DNA of 64,000 nucleotides from positions 1 to 64,000 of the forward strand of contig BPQB01000034.1 of NCBI GenBank assembly GCA_019973155.2, in the 5' to 3' direction. Within the stretch, counting starts at the first letter, position 1. Every line of letters starts with the position of its first letter. This DNA comes from Phanerochaete sordida (taxonomy: Eukaryota > Basidiomycota > Agaricomycetes > Polyporales > Phanerochaetaceae). The notes below the pieces were generated by a model that searched no databases, had not been told where the DNA came from, and saw only the letters and a list, made by a program, of their open reading frames with translations. The position numbers were made by a program, and so were the translations under genes. This document shows, one piece after another, positions 1-10,563 of this stretch.

Positions 1-167
1 AAGGTAGGCCGGGGACAGTGAACTAAGGCCTCGAGCAGGCCTTCCTAGGGTTAGGGTCTCTTAAGATCCTTACGATTCCTTACGGCTTAATTAGGCGCCC
101 CCTGGCCATGACGAAGCTCCCCGACCGCGGGCTAGACCCTCCACGCCTGGATTTCGATTCCCTTCCT

Positions 168-208
168 CGCCGCCCACCTAACCAAGCGCAGGTTGGTGGT
201 GGGCGGCG
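168..208. repeat. short inverted repeat (hairpin)
   Basis: The arm CGCCGCCCACCTAACC at 168-183 pairs with GGTTGGTGGTGGGCGGCG at 191-208 apart from a two-base bulge. The loop is seven bases. There is no T-tract and no gene immediately upstream, so a terminator role is not supported; it may be a chance GC-rich hairpin. Confidence 0.4.
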
Positions 209-598
209 TTGCTCAGCGCTGCTGCTGGCACTATTAAAAGAATATTTCTTCCTCTTCTCGGTAGCTAATTGGCAGGTACCGCAGTAGCTGTACTTCTAAA
301 TGGTGCACAACTTAGAACTACCGAGAGCCCGAGGTGTCATGCAATTTCAAGTCATTCTCGACAGTTCTGAGTTTACTTTTGACTGCTTCTACTTGGTTTA
401 AACATGGTGACTTAAGCTGCAAGGGGTAGCGGGCACTGCCGCGCATGCGCGGCCTTATGACTATCCGTCTCGTGCCGAATCCATGTGGAGCATGATAACC
501 TCCCCATGAAATATAGAGACCATGATCGCCAAGAGGCCTCGAGAACAATTCGCGGGCTTTGGGGAGATGTCGGGCTTTCCTGGCTTTCAACATGCCAA

Positions 599-607
599 GC
601 ATATAAA
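599..607 (+). promoter_or_regulatory. TATA-like box of secreted-peptide gene 1
   Basis: CATATAAAC lies about 45 nt before the ATG at 651, a plausible TATA distance for a fungal gene with a very short leader. Confidence 0.35.
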
Positions 608-650
608 CGCGAGCGGGAAAATCGCCATCGAACGAACCTGTCGGCTCACC

Positions 651-926
651 ATGAATCCCTCCAAACTTGCTATGGTAGTTCTGCTCGTCGCTGGTCTAGC
701 GATCGCAGCGCCCAGAGGTACCATCGGCCTCTTGTCCAATCGTGCGACCATACTGACTCCGCGGTGCTCCTAGGCAGATCCGAATTGGCAGGTAAGCTCT
801 CGAAAATTCGACAGCTGGATAGGGAAGCTTGACGTACGTACAGCAAGATCTACGGATAGCCCCATCCTTTCGAACCACATTCACTACAAGGTGGACGAAG
901 AGTCAACGCAAGGGACGAAGCATTAG
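651..926 (+). CDS. small secreted peptide, array copy 1
   Basis: This three-exon gene encodes about 55 residues. Exon 1 (651 to about 717) encodes an N-terminal signal peptide with a hydrophobic core (VVLLVAGLAIA) and an A-A-P cleavage context. Both introns are phase 1 and have clear GT...AG ends (GTACCA...CTAG and GTAAGC...ACAG). Exon 3 carries the conserved core DSPIL-SNHIHYKV and stops at 924-926. I chose the ATG at 651 because it starts the signal peptide and is preceded by GGCTCACC, as in copy 2. The same exon plan, signal peptide and HYKV core recur in three further genes, which supports the splicing. I recognise no named family. There are no cysteines, so it is not a classical Cys-rich effector, and no CaaX end, so it is not a typical mating pheromone. 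Confidence 0.7.
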
Positions 927-1576
927 AGCAGTCTGTAACAAATGTCAGCTTGACGCAGGGAAAACTTGGATACTTGCTCACCCTTGCAGCCCTGTGTAGG
1001 CAGCAATCCTGATCAAAGGGCACCTGAAGGAGAGAAAGTGCCGTGCAGCCTACTTGGTCCCGCCAGAATTGGACGCGCCTTCGGATTTCTATTTTAGCTT
1101 TTCGTCGCATCTGGGCGTAGGAGGATGCGATATGTTCCGTATGTGGTCGACCGAGTACTGTCAGCGTGATGCGAAGTCAGAGAACGAAGCGAACCCGAGT
1201 CGCATGAGCCCGTGTAAAGGCCTGGTGTAGGCCGCAGGCCAGACGCAAGCTCATACGCTTTGCAGTCGTACCAGAGCACCGGAGCACGACATCGAGCGTA
1301 GCCTTGGCACGTATTTGTGACGGCTTTTGTCATCTATCGCCGATGAAGAAGCGAAAAGAAGCGTACGTGCACGAGCTCCATCACCACAGATCAGACTCTC
1401 CCGCGAACCATCCATGGGCGGGCATGTGGAGTATCATCCAGAAGTTGTGGAAAATACCACCTGCTAAGACGTATCTGGCATAATTGTCGGGATGCTGGCC
1501 TTGCCTAAGTACTAAAACGACGATGTAAGAACGGTAAGCACAAAAAGACCCATCAAACGACCCCTGCAGGCTCACC

Positions 1577-1860
1577 ATGCACCTCTTCAAGCTCTCCACT
1601 GCGATTTTGTTCACAGCAACCCTAGCGATTGCGGCGCCCAGAGGTATGACCGAGTTCCCAAGGAGCGTGCGACCAAGCTGACTTCGTGGTCTTCGCAGCT
1701 TTCCCGGATGGGACCGAGCTACTAGCAGGTAAGCCGCTGAAATTTCGACCATAGGACAACGAAGCTTGACCTAGCCGCAGCACGGGCAACGGATAGCCCC
1801 ATCCTCCGTAACCACATTCATTACAAAGTCAATGAGAAAGTCGACGACGGTTCAGCGTAG
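1577..1860 (+). CDS. small secreted peptide, array copy 2
   Basis: This is the second unit of the array, about 58 residues in three exons with phase-1 introns (GTATGA...GCAG and GTAAGC...GCAG). The signal peptide is MHLFKLSTAILFTATLAIAA. The mature part has TELLAAR and then the core ATDSPILRNHIHYKVNEK, encoded by the last exon, with the stop at 1858-1860. The DSPIL-xNHIHYKV block is almost identical to copy 1. The leader before the ATG (ACGACCCCTGCAGGCTCACC) is shared with copies 1 and 3, which suggests duplication of whole transcription units. The function is unknown. By inference it is secreted and the C-terminal block is the constrained, functional part. Confidence 0.7.
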
Positions 1861-2518
1861 GGGTTCGAGCGCTGCAATAGGGTACGATGTTTCGCAATCT
1901 GTACCAAATGATAGTCGAAACGGATCAGAGTTGGAAGCGAATCGAAATTGTAAACACCCTCGCGGTCGTGTGCACCATGAAGTACCTCTGTGGTCTCATC
2001 CAGCAGCCTGACACAGGTGCATACGCCCGCAGATCGAAACGTGAGAGAAGTAAAGCTTAGCACCGTTGCGCCCTGGGCCTTTGTTCCCATCGAATTCACA
2101 GTGAGGTCAACAGTCAGCCAACGCAAAGAGGGCGGACTTTACACGGTCGCACCAGAGTACAGTCCTCGAACACGTCCTGGGTCCTCTGATTCAGGGTTCG
2201 CCGCATCTGTACGTTGGAGGCTCTGAAAGAAGCGCAGACTCGTGGACTTCGTGGACTTGCAAGACCAGACGCTCTAGCAAGCGATACACGCCAGAAAGGC
2301 GAGGCGACCGAGAAGTGAGAGAGTCCCGATCATAGTTGGGAAGAGCTTTCCATGATCACTGTCAGGGTGCTGGATTCCCGCTGAGCAGGGTAGAGAAGAT
2401 GTCGTGCGGGCGGAAGTGCAGATGCGCCAGTGTCGTACGTGCTCTTCTGGCTTTTAACACCGCAATATGAGATCAGGGAGCAGAGCTGTTCCTCTGTGAA
2501 CGACCCCTTCAGCTCACT

Positions 2519-2791
2519 ATGCACCTCACCAAGCTTTCCGTGTTTGTTCTCTCCGTCGTCGGTCTCGCAGGCGCAGCACCCGTCGGTATGATTAGCCTCC
2601 CAGACAGCCGTGCGACCAAGCTAACCTCATGGGCTTCGCAGTGCTTCCAGACGCTGTTGACGCAATCGAACTGACAGGTCAGCTGAGGAGATTTTGACTA
2701 GGAGCAAGGAAGCCTGACCTGTTCGACAGCAAGGAAAAACGAATGCAACATTCTCCGCGGCCGCATTCACTACAAGGTTTTCGAGGATTAG
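2519..2791 (+). CDS. small secreted peptide, array copy 3
   Basis: This third unit encodes about 54 residues in three exons. The signal peptide is MHLTKLSVFVLSVVGLAGAA. The introns run GTATGA...GCAG and GTCAGC...ACAG, both phase 1. The last exon encodes ARKNECNILRGRIHYKVFED and the stop is at 2789-2791. The NIL-xxxIHYKV core aligns with copies 1 and 2, but the acidic or polar tail after HYKV is cut to three residues. It holds the only cysteine in a mature peptide of this array. The leader ACGACCCCTTCAGCTCACT matches copy 2. The function is unknown. Confidence 0.68.
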
Positions 2792-3583
2792 GCGTAGGCT
2801 GCAGCAGGATGCCATGTTCCGCAACGCTGCAGCAGATATCAAAGAGCCATAACACAAAACGAACGCAGCTTGTATGGACCCTCGCGCGCTTGCATATGTC
2901 TCATTCGCACCTCTGGCTAGACCGATGTGTAACGCCCCTGAGAAAGCTGAGTGAGAGCGATAGAAGCTGGGGATGATAACGCACCTCACCGACGACGCCA
3001 GAAATCAAAGGCTCGTCTGCTAGATAGAAGCAGGAAGCACGGAGGATATAGGCGCGTTGAGGGCTGCTGCCATTTTCTGCGGATCAGGTGAGCGAGTCGA
3101 AGCAGAGGTCGCGTTCCCAGCAAAGAGGCCGACGCGAGATGATTCAGGATGCGGTTATACGCACAGGAAGTTCGAGCCTTTGCTTCCCAGGCGGCGCACC
3201 TTTCCCATCGGTTCCGCGTTCTGGTCTTCTCGGAACGGACTCTTTCACCTCAGTTCGTATGCCTCGTGACCACCTTATACTGCTGTTCTGTGAGATTGTA
3301 CGGGCGAAGACCTCGTTCTGGAGAACGCACCGATATATGCGGATACAAGGGACTCTGTAAACCCACCGATAGAACCTCAGGAATCCGCAGCAGTGCTTGG
3401 AAGCTGTAGAGATGCACATGGAACCTATCTGCGCAGAATGGTGGAGTTGACCGCTAGTCTGGGCCTTGAACTTGAGACGGCGACTTGCCAGCCTTATGGA
3501 TGCTCGTCGACTGTGACCTAGGTTCAGTCTGTGTAGCTCCTTCGTCCTGCTGCACTCAGGACATCTCTAGCCTCCGCGGTACG

Positions 3584-3903
3584 ATGCGCGTCCCACTTTG
3601 TACCGCTTACTTCTTCTTGCTTGCGACTACAATTTTTGCTGCGCCAACAGGTCAGTAGCCGGTCATACATACAAGCACACGCATGTTCGACGCCGCTCTG
3701 TTTAGTACACGAGAGCTCAAACGCAGTGGTACACACAGATGCAGAACTGCGCAAGTTTCGGGGTGAGCAAGCACATGATTTCTGCAGGAGCGTTGACTCA
3801 GCATACAATAGGTCGTTCGCCCTCGCCCGGTACTGTGGACCCCGTACTGGCACACAAAGCTCACTACGTCGTGAACGAAGCTGGTTCAGCGGAATCAGCC
3901 TGA
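3584..3903 (+). CDS. small secreted peptide, array copy 4 (divergent)
   Basis: The most divergent unit encodes about 70 residues in three exons. The signal peptide is MRVPLCTAYFFLLATTIFAA followed by P-T. The introns (GTCAGT...TTAG and GTGAGC...ATAG) are again phase 1 at the same two places. Exon 2 is longer than in the other copies. The last exon ends LAHKAHYVVNEAGSAESA and stops at 3901-3903. HYVVNE-x-GSA lines up with HYKVNE-x-GSA of copy 2, so the C-terminal core is kept while the middle has diverged. The function is unknown. Confidence 0.62.
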
Positions 3904-4210
3904 ACGCCGAAAGCAGGGCGAGGAACTGAATGACTAGAATATAAGGGCCAGTTTGGTCGGGGTCAAAGAGGACTACGCACGGGTCGCTTGGTGGTTTCGC
4001 TGAGCCGCTTCCAGATGTTGATTACACTTCACTACAACAATTCAGAAAACTCGCCCGGTCCCATACTCCTCATTACCTGTTCCTTGACGCAGAGACGAGT
4101 GAGCTCCATGGTAGAGAATCAGACATTCTGGCAACTTGACAACAGAGCGGGTACACGAAGCTGTCTATTCCTTGCTACGTGCTGTGGGCTCTCTGACCAT
4201 CTGGCGTTGC
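3904..4210. other. intergenic
   Basis: Short gap between convergent genes. No coding exon or clear signal was seen. Confidence 0.4.
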
Positions 4211-5345
4211 TCATGAGCATGCTACGTTTCTGTTGGATTTGGGACCCACCAAGGCAAGCTTTACGGGATCCCCTGTCCATGCGGGATTGTCATCTCCGAG
4301 GACGATGTAATTCACAGTCTTGAAGCCGAGAGACTCGTAGAATGGTGTGTTGTCGACGATATTTGAGTTGACGAGCCAAATTCCTCGTCCTTCCTCGTCC
4401 GCCTTCCATCACCAGTGAGAAAGAAACAAGACGCAAGAAGGCGGATCACACACCTGGTCCATCATAGCGCGGACGAGGCTGGACGCGTATCCTTTGTGTC
4501 GCTGCTCTTTCAGCGTCAAAAGCGCTTCGACGGTCGTCATATCCTGGACTTTGTCCCCCAAGGACTCTCCAACGCAGAGCTTGGCCTTCTCCCCGAACTC
4601 CTTGACGCGCTTGGGTATTGCCATGAGGGTTGGTTCACTTCTGAAGGTGACTATTCACGCACCTTCTTCTGCTCCGGAGTATCGAGCAAACCACTCAGCT
4701 TCGAAAGGCGTGACAGGATCGCACCGACTATCCGGCTGAGAGGAGACTCTGGCTGCTTCGGCTGCGATGAGGCAGAGCCCCTGGTGCGCAGAGCTCAGAC
4801 ACAGGACGCAATTCATGAAGACGAACGCAACTCACCAGACCATTAGAGAATACGCATGTCCGACGCCCCACAGCTTCCCCTGCCTAAGAAGATTCGCCCA
4901 TGCCGGATACAAGAGAATGTAGAAGAGCATCTCTCTGGTTCGCGAAGGCGGCTTCGCCTGTCAGAGCGCGTGAGCACTGTCGGATACATTCATGCGAGCT
5001 CGTGCGTACCGTACTTCCGTACGCATAGTGAAGCAAGGAGTCCCTCATTAGCTGCTGAAGACGCGTGACATAGACGGTGTGCACTGCCGCAGACAGGTCC
5101 GCTGCATCGAATTGTGAGCACGTCGTGAGCGTGAGTCCTGACTTGGTGTACAACGTACCGAGGCCCAGTTTCCGAGGTTTGAGGTCGCCTCCCGCCAGCT
5201 CTGTTCCTTGCGAAGCCATAACGAGGATTTGCTGAACGTCGTCTAGAGCGGCCAGGGAGAAAGAGCCTGAGCTCAAGGACTCTGTGGGGACTGTCTCCTT
5301 GCTCGGGACTTCATATGTAGGGCGACGTTGATGGGGTGATAACAT
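4211..5345 (-). CDS. GNAT-family N-acetyltransferase
   Basis: This is a predicted cytosolic acetyl-CoA-dependent acetyltransferase on the minus strand. The C-terminal half has the GNAT fold signature: a beta4/A-motif strand TTVEALLTLKEQRHKGYAS with the acetyl-CoA loop (Q-R-H-K-G-Y-A), then IWLVNSNIVDNTPFYESLGF, the usual end of motif B. The N-terminal half reads through exons containing LHYAYGST, MLFYILLYPAWANLLRQG and LWGVGHAYSLMVW. Introns were placed at about 5063-5121, 4955-5005, 4771-4825, 4621-4672 and 4389-4439. Read without splicing the locus looks broken by TAG and TGA, but the spliced frame is open from the ATG at 5345 to the TGA at 4211. The substrate cannot be told from sequence. 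It is transcribed divergently from CSE1. Confidence 0.65.
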
Positions 5346-5813
5346 CCCATGATCAACGCCGTTCTTCGAACCCACGGTCAATGGACCACGCTGCTCTACT
5401 CTGTTATCTCCTCGAGACCGAAGTGCGGCGTTGCGAGTGCCGAGAGTACGTGCTGCGCGCGATCAGTGGTGGTATGGGCCGACTCCTTGAGGATAGTCGC
5501 AATTAACGGTAAGACGCGGTAGTCGTGAACCGCAGACAGTCTATGAGACCTGTGCACGGAGAGTGACTGAGAAGCTCTATGTGCATGGCCTGACGCGTGG
5601 AGCTTTGCTGGCTCTGACGACGACCCGTCTATGTCGAATTCAGAGATGCAGAGGTAGGACGGTGGAAGCAGAACAAGATCCTGGGGGAGGGCGCTTGGGC
5701 GGGACGTGCTCACGTGGGGGCATCGCACGCGTCGTGAACGCGATGCCTGCGCGCCTGATTTATCGCGAATTTTGATGATTATTCCGTTCCTTTGACCTCG
5801 CACACCATCAGCC
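5346..5813. other. divergent intergenic region (GNAT / CSE1 promoters)
   Basis: About 470 nt separate two divergently transcribed genes and must hold both promoters. I see no obvious TATA box near CSE1, as is common for housekeeping genes. Confidence 0.4.
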
Positions 5814-8800
5814 ATGTCCGACCTCCCCCAGCTCCTCCTCGCGTCTCTCAACCCCACAACACGAAAACAGGCCGAGCAGAGCCTCCACGCACTCAGCCAG
5901 CAGCCAGGCTTCCTTCCCCATCTCCTCAGACTCGTTCTCGAACCATCCCAGGACAGGTCTGTGCGGCTGTCCGCGAGTGTCTTCTTCAAGAATGTCGTGA
6001 AGAACAAGTGGGACGATGTGCGTGCTCATCGGTGTCGGTCTGTAGGCCAAGTGCTCACCGCGATGTATAGGAGGAGGCACCAGTGGGCGAGGCAGACAAG
6101 GCATCGCTGCGCAATGATCTCGTCCCCGCCATGATCGCGCTCTCCGCGCCCACAGACAAGCCCGTGCGCGCACAGATCGCAGAGTCCATCTCGTTGATTG
6201 CCAGCGCCGACTTCCCTGAGCCGTGGTCAGACCTCATAGATGTGCGTGTCGTCTCTGCACGCGTAGATGGGCCGCTGACAGCTGTGGCACCCAGAAACTG
6301 GTCAGCTCGCTATCCAGCACAAACTACGCCATAAACATCGGTGTCCTCCAGACCGCACATTCCATCTTCCACCCCTGGCGTGCGGCGACCCGATCCGATG
6401 CGCTCTACACTGTCATCAACTACGTCCTGTCCCGTTTCAACAAGCCATTCCTGCAGCTGCTCGAGCACACCGCCGAGCTGCTCTTGAACAACGTGCCCGG
6501 CGATGCAACTTCGACCATGGAGCTGCGCGCACAGTCCATGCAGCTCCTCGTCGAGCTCTTCTACGACCTGACCTGCCAGGACTTGCCGCCCGATTTCGAG
6601 GATAACCATGCCCGCTACTTCGCCCCACAGACAGGCCTCTTCCTCCGTTTCATGACATGGGATCCTGCTGAGCTTCGTGGCGACGTACGTAGCTCTCTGG
6701 AAATGAATGGTATCGAGCTCATGCTTCCCCTCTCTCTACAGCCGGACGACACCACCGCGTCCCTGCCCTCGCAGATCAAGACCGGTATCCTCGAAATCGC
6801 AGAGATGTACATCAAGCTGTACCCGGAGACTCTGTCAAGCTCTGCATCTATCGAAGCGCTCGTGCAGGGAGTATGGGAGCTCGTAGGCAGTGGCAAGCGT
6901 CCCGGTGTCGCGGATGACCAGGTGCGTCTCGTGCATGTAGGCACTCTCCTGAGGTACTGATTATTGTACGTGCAGCTTGTCTCCCAGGCGCTGCGCTTCA
7001 TCTCGACTGCGATCCGCTCCGGCTACTACAAACAGCTATTCTCGTCTAAAGAGACCATTTCGGGCCTCGTCCAGGGCGTCGTGGTCCCCAACGTCGGCTT
7101 GCGGGGTGCGTTTACTACCATATCCACAGTCACACCTAAATTCACTGACACGTATCAGAGCACGAAATTGAGCAGTTCGAGGACGACCCGCTCGAGTACA
7201 TCCGCCTCGACTTGTCCCTTCCCTCCGCGTCTGGTGGACTCGGCCTGTCGCACGACGCGGTCACCCGCCGGCAGGCAGCTGCGGATATCCTGCGGGCCCT
7301 TGTCTCATCCGGCCTGGAAACCGAGGCTACGGAGGTCACTGGCGCGTGGATCAACCAGGGCTTGGCCGAGTACAACCAGAACAAGGAGAAGGAGGACAGC
7401 TGGAAGGCGAAGGACACCGCGGTCTACCTGCTTACCGCAGTCGCGACGCGTGGAAGCACCACTCAGGTATGCGCAGGGTGTCCCTGATTAACGTGAACAT
7501 CGTCACTGATTAGGCGTGACAGCACGGCGTCACGTCCACGAATGCGCTGGTCGACGTCGTCCGCTTCTTTTCAGAGCATGTCTACCAGGACCTGCAGGCC
7601 GCGCCGGGCACGGTGCACCCGCTGCTGCAGGTCGACGCGATCCGCTTCTTGTACACGTTCCGCACGCAGCTCACGAAGCCACAACTGCTCTCCGTGTTGC
7701 CGCTGCTCGTGCAGCACCTGGCGTCGGACAACTACGTGTGCTATACGTACGCTGCGATCAGCATCGAGCGCATTCTGTTCATCAAGCAAGGGAATCAGCT
7801 TCTGTGCGTTGTGGTGGCTTGGAGACAGGAATGAAGCTGATTGTGTACGCAGGTTCACCCAGGCGGACATCCACGAATTGGCACCAACCTTGGTCGACGC
7901 GCTGTTGAAGAAGGTCGAGCAGGGCGGCTCTGCGGAGAAGATCGCAGAGAACGACTATCTCATGAAGTGTTCGTTTGACTCGCTCGCACTACTCACTGCG
8001 GCATGCTCACGGGCCCCTAGGTATCATGCGCGTCATTATCACGTCTCGCTCATCACTGCTGCCTACCTCTGACAAAATCCTTGCCCGCCTCGTCGCCATC
8101 CTCGGAGTCATTTCCAAGAACCCGAGCAACCCGAACTTTGATCAGTACATCTTCGAAAGCATCTCTGCGCTCATGCGTTTCAGCGTCGCTACAAAACCTG
8201 AGACGCTGTCTGCGTTCGAAGGCTCCCTCTTCGGTCCTTTCACCATCATTATCCAGCAGGATATCGAACGTGAGTCGAATTGATTCGCTGTAGCAGAGCT
8301 TCGACTGATAGCAATCTTCCAGAGTATGTCCCCTATGTCTTCCAGCTCCTTGCGCAGATGCTCGAGATGCACACTTCCGTTATCCCTCCCACCTACCGCG
8401 ACCTTCTTCCGTACTTGCTTACGCCAGCAAGCTGGCAACAGAAGGGCAGCATCCCAGGTCTCGTGAAGCTGCTCACTGCGTTCCTCGCACGCGACGCACA
8501 GCAAATGGTCGCGACGGGCCAGTACACAGCGGTGCTCGCGGTCATTCAGCAGCGCCTGATCCCCTCGAAGCAGAACGACGCGTGGGGCTTCGAGCTCCTG
8601 CAGGCCGTCGTGCAGTACATCCCGCCCGCGCAGCTCAAGCAGTACATGCGCGCGCTCATGGTCACGCTCCTCACGCGCATGCAGACGAGCAAGACCGACA
8701 AATACGTGTACCACTTCACGCACTTCTTCCTCTTCGCAATGGCCATCGACGTGCCCGGGCTCGGCCCAGACTTTGTCGTGAGCGCCGTCGAGGAGGTCCA

Positions 8801-9391
8801 GCCTGGGTGCGTGGTTTTGACCAAACTTTGTTTCGCGGAGTATGCTGACGTGATCTCTCTGTACGCAGGCTGTGGGCACAGCTTCTGTCGAACTTTATCG
8901 TCCCGCAGGTGCCTAAGATGCCCACAAAAGACCGCAAGATCGCCGCCGTCGGCCTTACGCGCCTGCTGACGCAGAGCCAAGTGATGCTGCGCGAACCCGC
9001 GGTTGCCCAGTGGTATGCAGCGCCGTCTCTCGGACCTTGAGCCAACTCTGACCGCGCGATCCGCAGGCCCGCAGCGTTCGCTGCGCTCGTGAAGCTCTTC
9101 AGCGAGCCGCAGTTTCTGACGCGCGAAAAGGACGAAGACCCTGACGCCGGGCTCACCGAGATCGACTACGAGGAGCAGAACGCGGGCTACCAGGCCGCGT
9201 ACTCGCGCCTCGCCGCGTCCGAGACCGCCTCTGTGGACCCCGTCGCGTACGTCGCGCACCCGCGCGACTTCCTTGGCACGGAGCTCGTGCGTCTCGCGAA
9301 GAGCGACCCGCGCGTCAAGACCCTCCTCACCACGGACCCTGCGTACGGCCCCTTCCTCCAGGCGCTCGCGGGTGCGGGTTATGCGATCTAG
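5814..9391 (+). CDS. cse1: CSE1-type exportin (importin-alpha re-exporter)
   Basis: This is the karyopherin-beta exportin that, with Ran-GTP, returns importin alpha from nucleus to cytoplasm. The start MSDLPQLLLASLNPTTRKQA and the repeat ending FFKNVVKNKW are the N-terminal Cse1/importin-beta-N region. Typical family blocks follow: LREHEIEQFEDDPLEYIR near the middle, then the C-terminal CAS/CSE1 domain with VPKMPTKDRKIAAVGLTRLL and TEIDYEE near the end. I placed twelve exons (5814-6017, 6071-6241, 6295-6684, 6742-6921, 6976-7105, 7159-7466, 7523-7803, 7853-7968, 8021-8269, 8323-8806, 8869-9012, 9067-9391). They sum to 2982 nt, or 993 residues, close to the family length. All introns are short GT-AG. 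It appears intact and single copy here. Confidence 0.95.
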
Positions 9392-10563
9392 GGGTTAGCT
9401 TGGCTGGACTGTGCTGCGTTTGTACGTGTATCCGTCTCCTCAGATAATGTAGCATGATCTTTCTCTCCTGGGCACCTATTCCCATGATCTCCCGAGCTCG
9501 GGTGTTTTGACCGTGCGAAACAAGACAGGTAGCGTATAGCTTTGTTTCCAAACTCTCAGCTCCCTGCTTTACTAATCCCCAGAATGCCTGCACGATGCAC
9601 CAAAGGTGAGCGTTTGCTCTATTCCTGTCCCGTTTTGCGGCTGTACTGATGTTGGTCTAGACGGGTGTGTGACAGCGGATGACAATTCCGTCCGACCCTA
9701 TTTGAAGCCTTCCGCCTCGTCCTGACTACGCCCACGGGCGTTGCATTCACCATGTATCATAGGCCTCTGTTGGGACTTCGACAGCACGTCTGTTGGCGAC
9801 CACACCGCATCAGCCCCTTGATCCCTTTCATAAGCGTCCATACAGTGCGCTTTTGGCCGTCGTAAGTACGAGGTCCCATCGCGTCTGGCTGCGCTGATGT
9901 GCATCTCACTGCTCGCGCACAGATGTTCCGAGTCGGCGGAGGACCGTATGGCGCCTCCGGTCAGGAATGATCTGATCATTCGCGTAGGGGCACGCGTGGC
10001 CTCTGCGGCAGGGCCAGAGCGAGCACAGGTGAGCACAGGTACGATGCGCGTCGCCGAGGCCGCTGCTCAACTGCTTGGCTCAGCAACCCTGTTTGGGCCA
10101 GCGCGCTGGGTCTTCCAGGCGCTCCGCCGAGCGAGGAGTCGCTCTAATGTTGATCGCGGTCAGTGCGCCTGGCTGATGTCGTGCCTCTGCCGAGTGGAAC
10201 TCTGATGTACACCATAGGGTGCGCAGATCTGTCTGTGCCGTCTGTGCAGCACCGTGAAAGTCTTTCTCGCGGGTTGCGGATGCTAGGCGTACACGGTATT
10301 CGGAGGGCAGTGAACCGGCGGCACGCCAAAGCGCCACTCTCAGGCCGCGTAACCAGGGACCAGGGGAAGAAAGCGGCCACAGACAGAGTGCTGTCAGCCC
10401 AGTGGACCGCATCAATGAGGATCTTGACCAGCAGCACCGCCTTGGCGACATCTGGCGATCGGCGAATCTTTCCGTCGAATCAGGCCAGAGACGCACCGTT
10501 ATTCATCTTATAGCGCGTGGACGATGTGGGAAGCAAGGTCGTCAACTACCATTCCCCTGCTCG
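9392..10563. other. intergenic region with a possible tiny spliced ORF
   Basis: No recognisable gene lies here. At 9584-9720 a 29-residue spliced reading frame can be drawn: ATG, intron GTGAGC...TCTAG, then DGCVTADDNSVRPYLKPSAS and a stop. It is preceded by an acceptor-like CTAATCCCCAG. This may equally be untranslated sequence. The right end carries the TATA-like box of the next gene. Confidence 0.3.
10507..10515 (+). promoter_or_regulatory. TATA-like box of membrane-family copy 1
   Basis: CTTATAGCG ends about 50 nt before the ATG at 10564. The identical CTTATAGCG lies at the same distance before copy 4, and close variants (GGTTATAAGG, ATTATAACG) lie before copies 2 and 3. Confidence 0.5.

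Larger units (their letters stand above)
1..650. other. non-coding left edge
   Basis: No convincing coding exon is visible. The stretch holds one GC-rich hairpin (168-208) and, at its right end, a TATA-like CATATAAAC at 599-607 that lies about 45 nt before the first secreted-peptide gene. Confidence 0.5.

Noticed and set aside
44..57. CTAGGGTTAGGG resembles a telomere repeat (TTAGGG).
   Set aside because: Only about one and a half units are present, so it is likely chance and not a telomere or clear interstitial array.
4660..4960. Two in-frame stops first taken as evidence that the GNAT gene is a pseudogene.
   Set aside because: A different splice pattern gives an open frame with coherent protein sequence, so the stops are intronic or out of frame.
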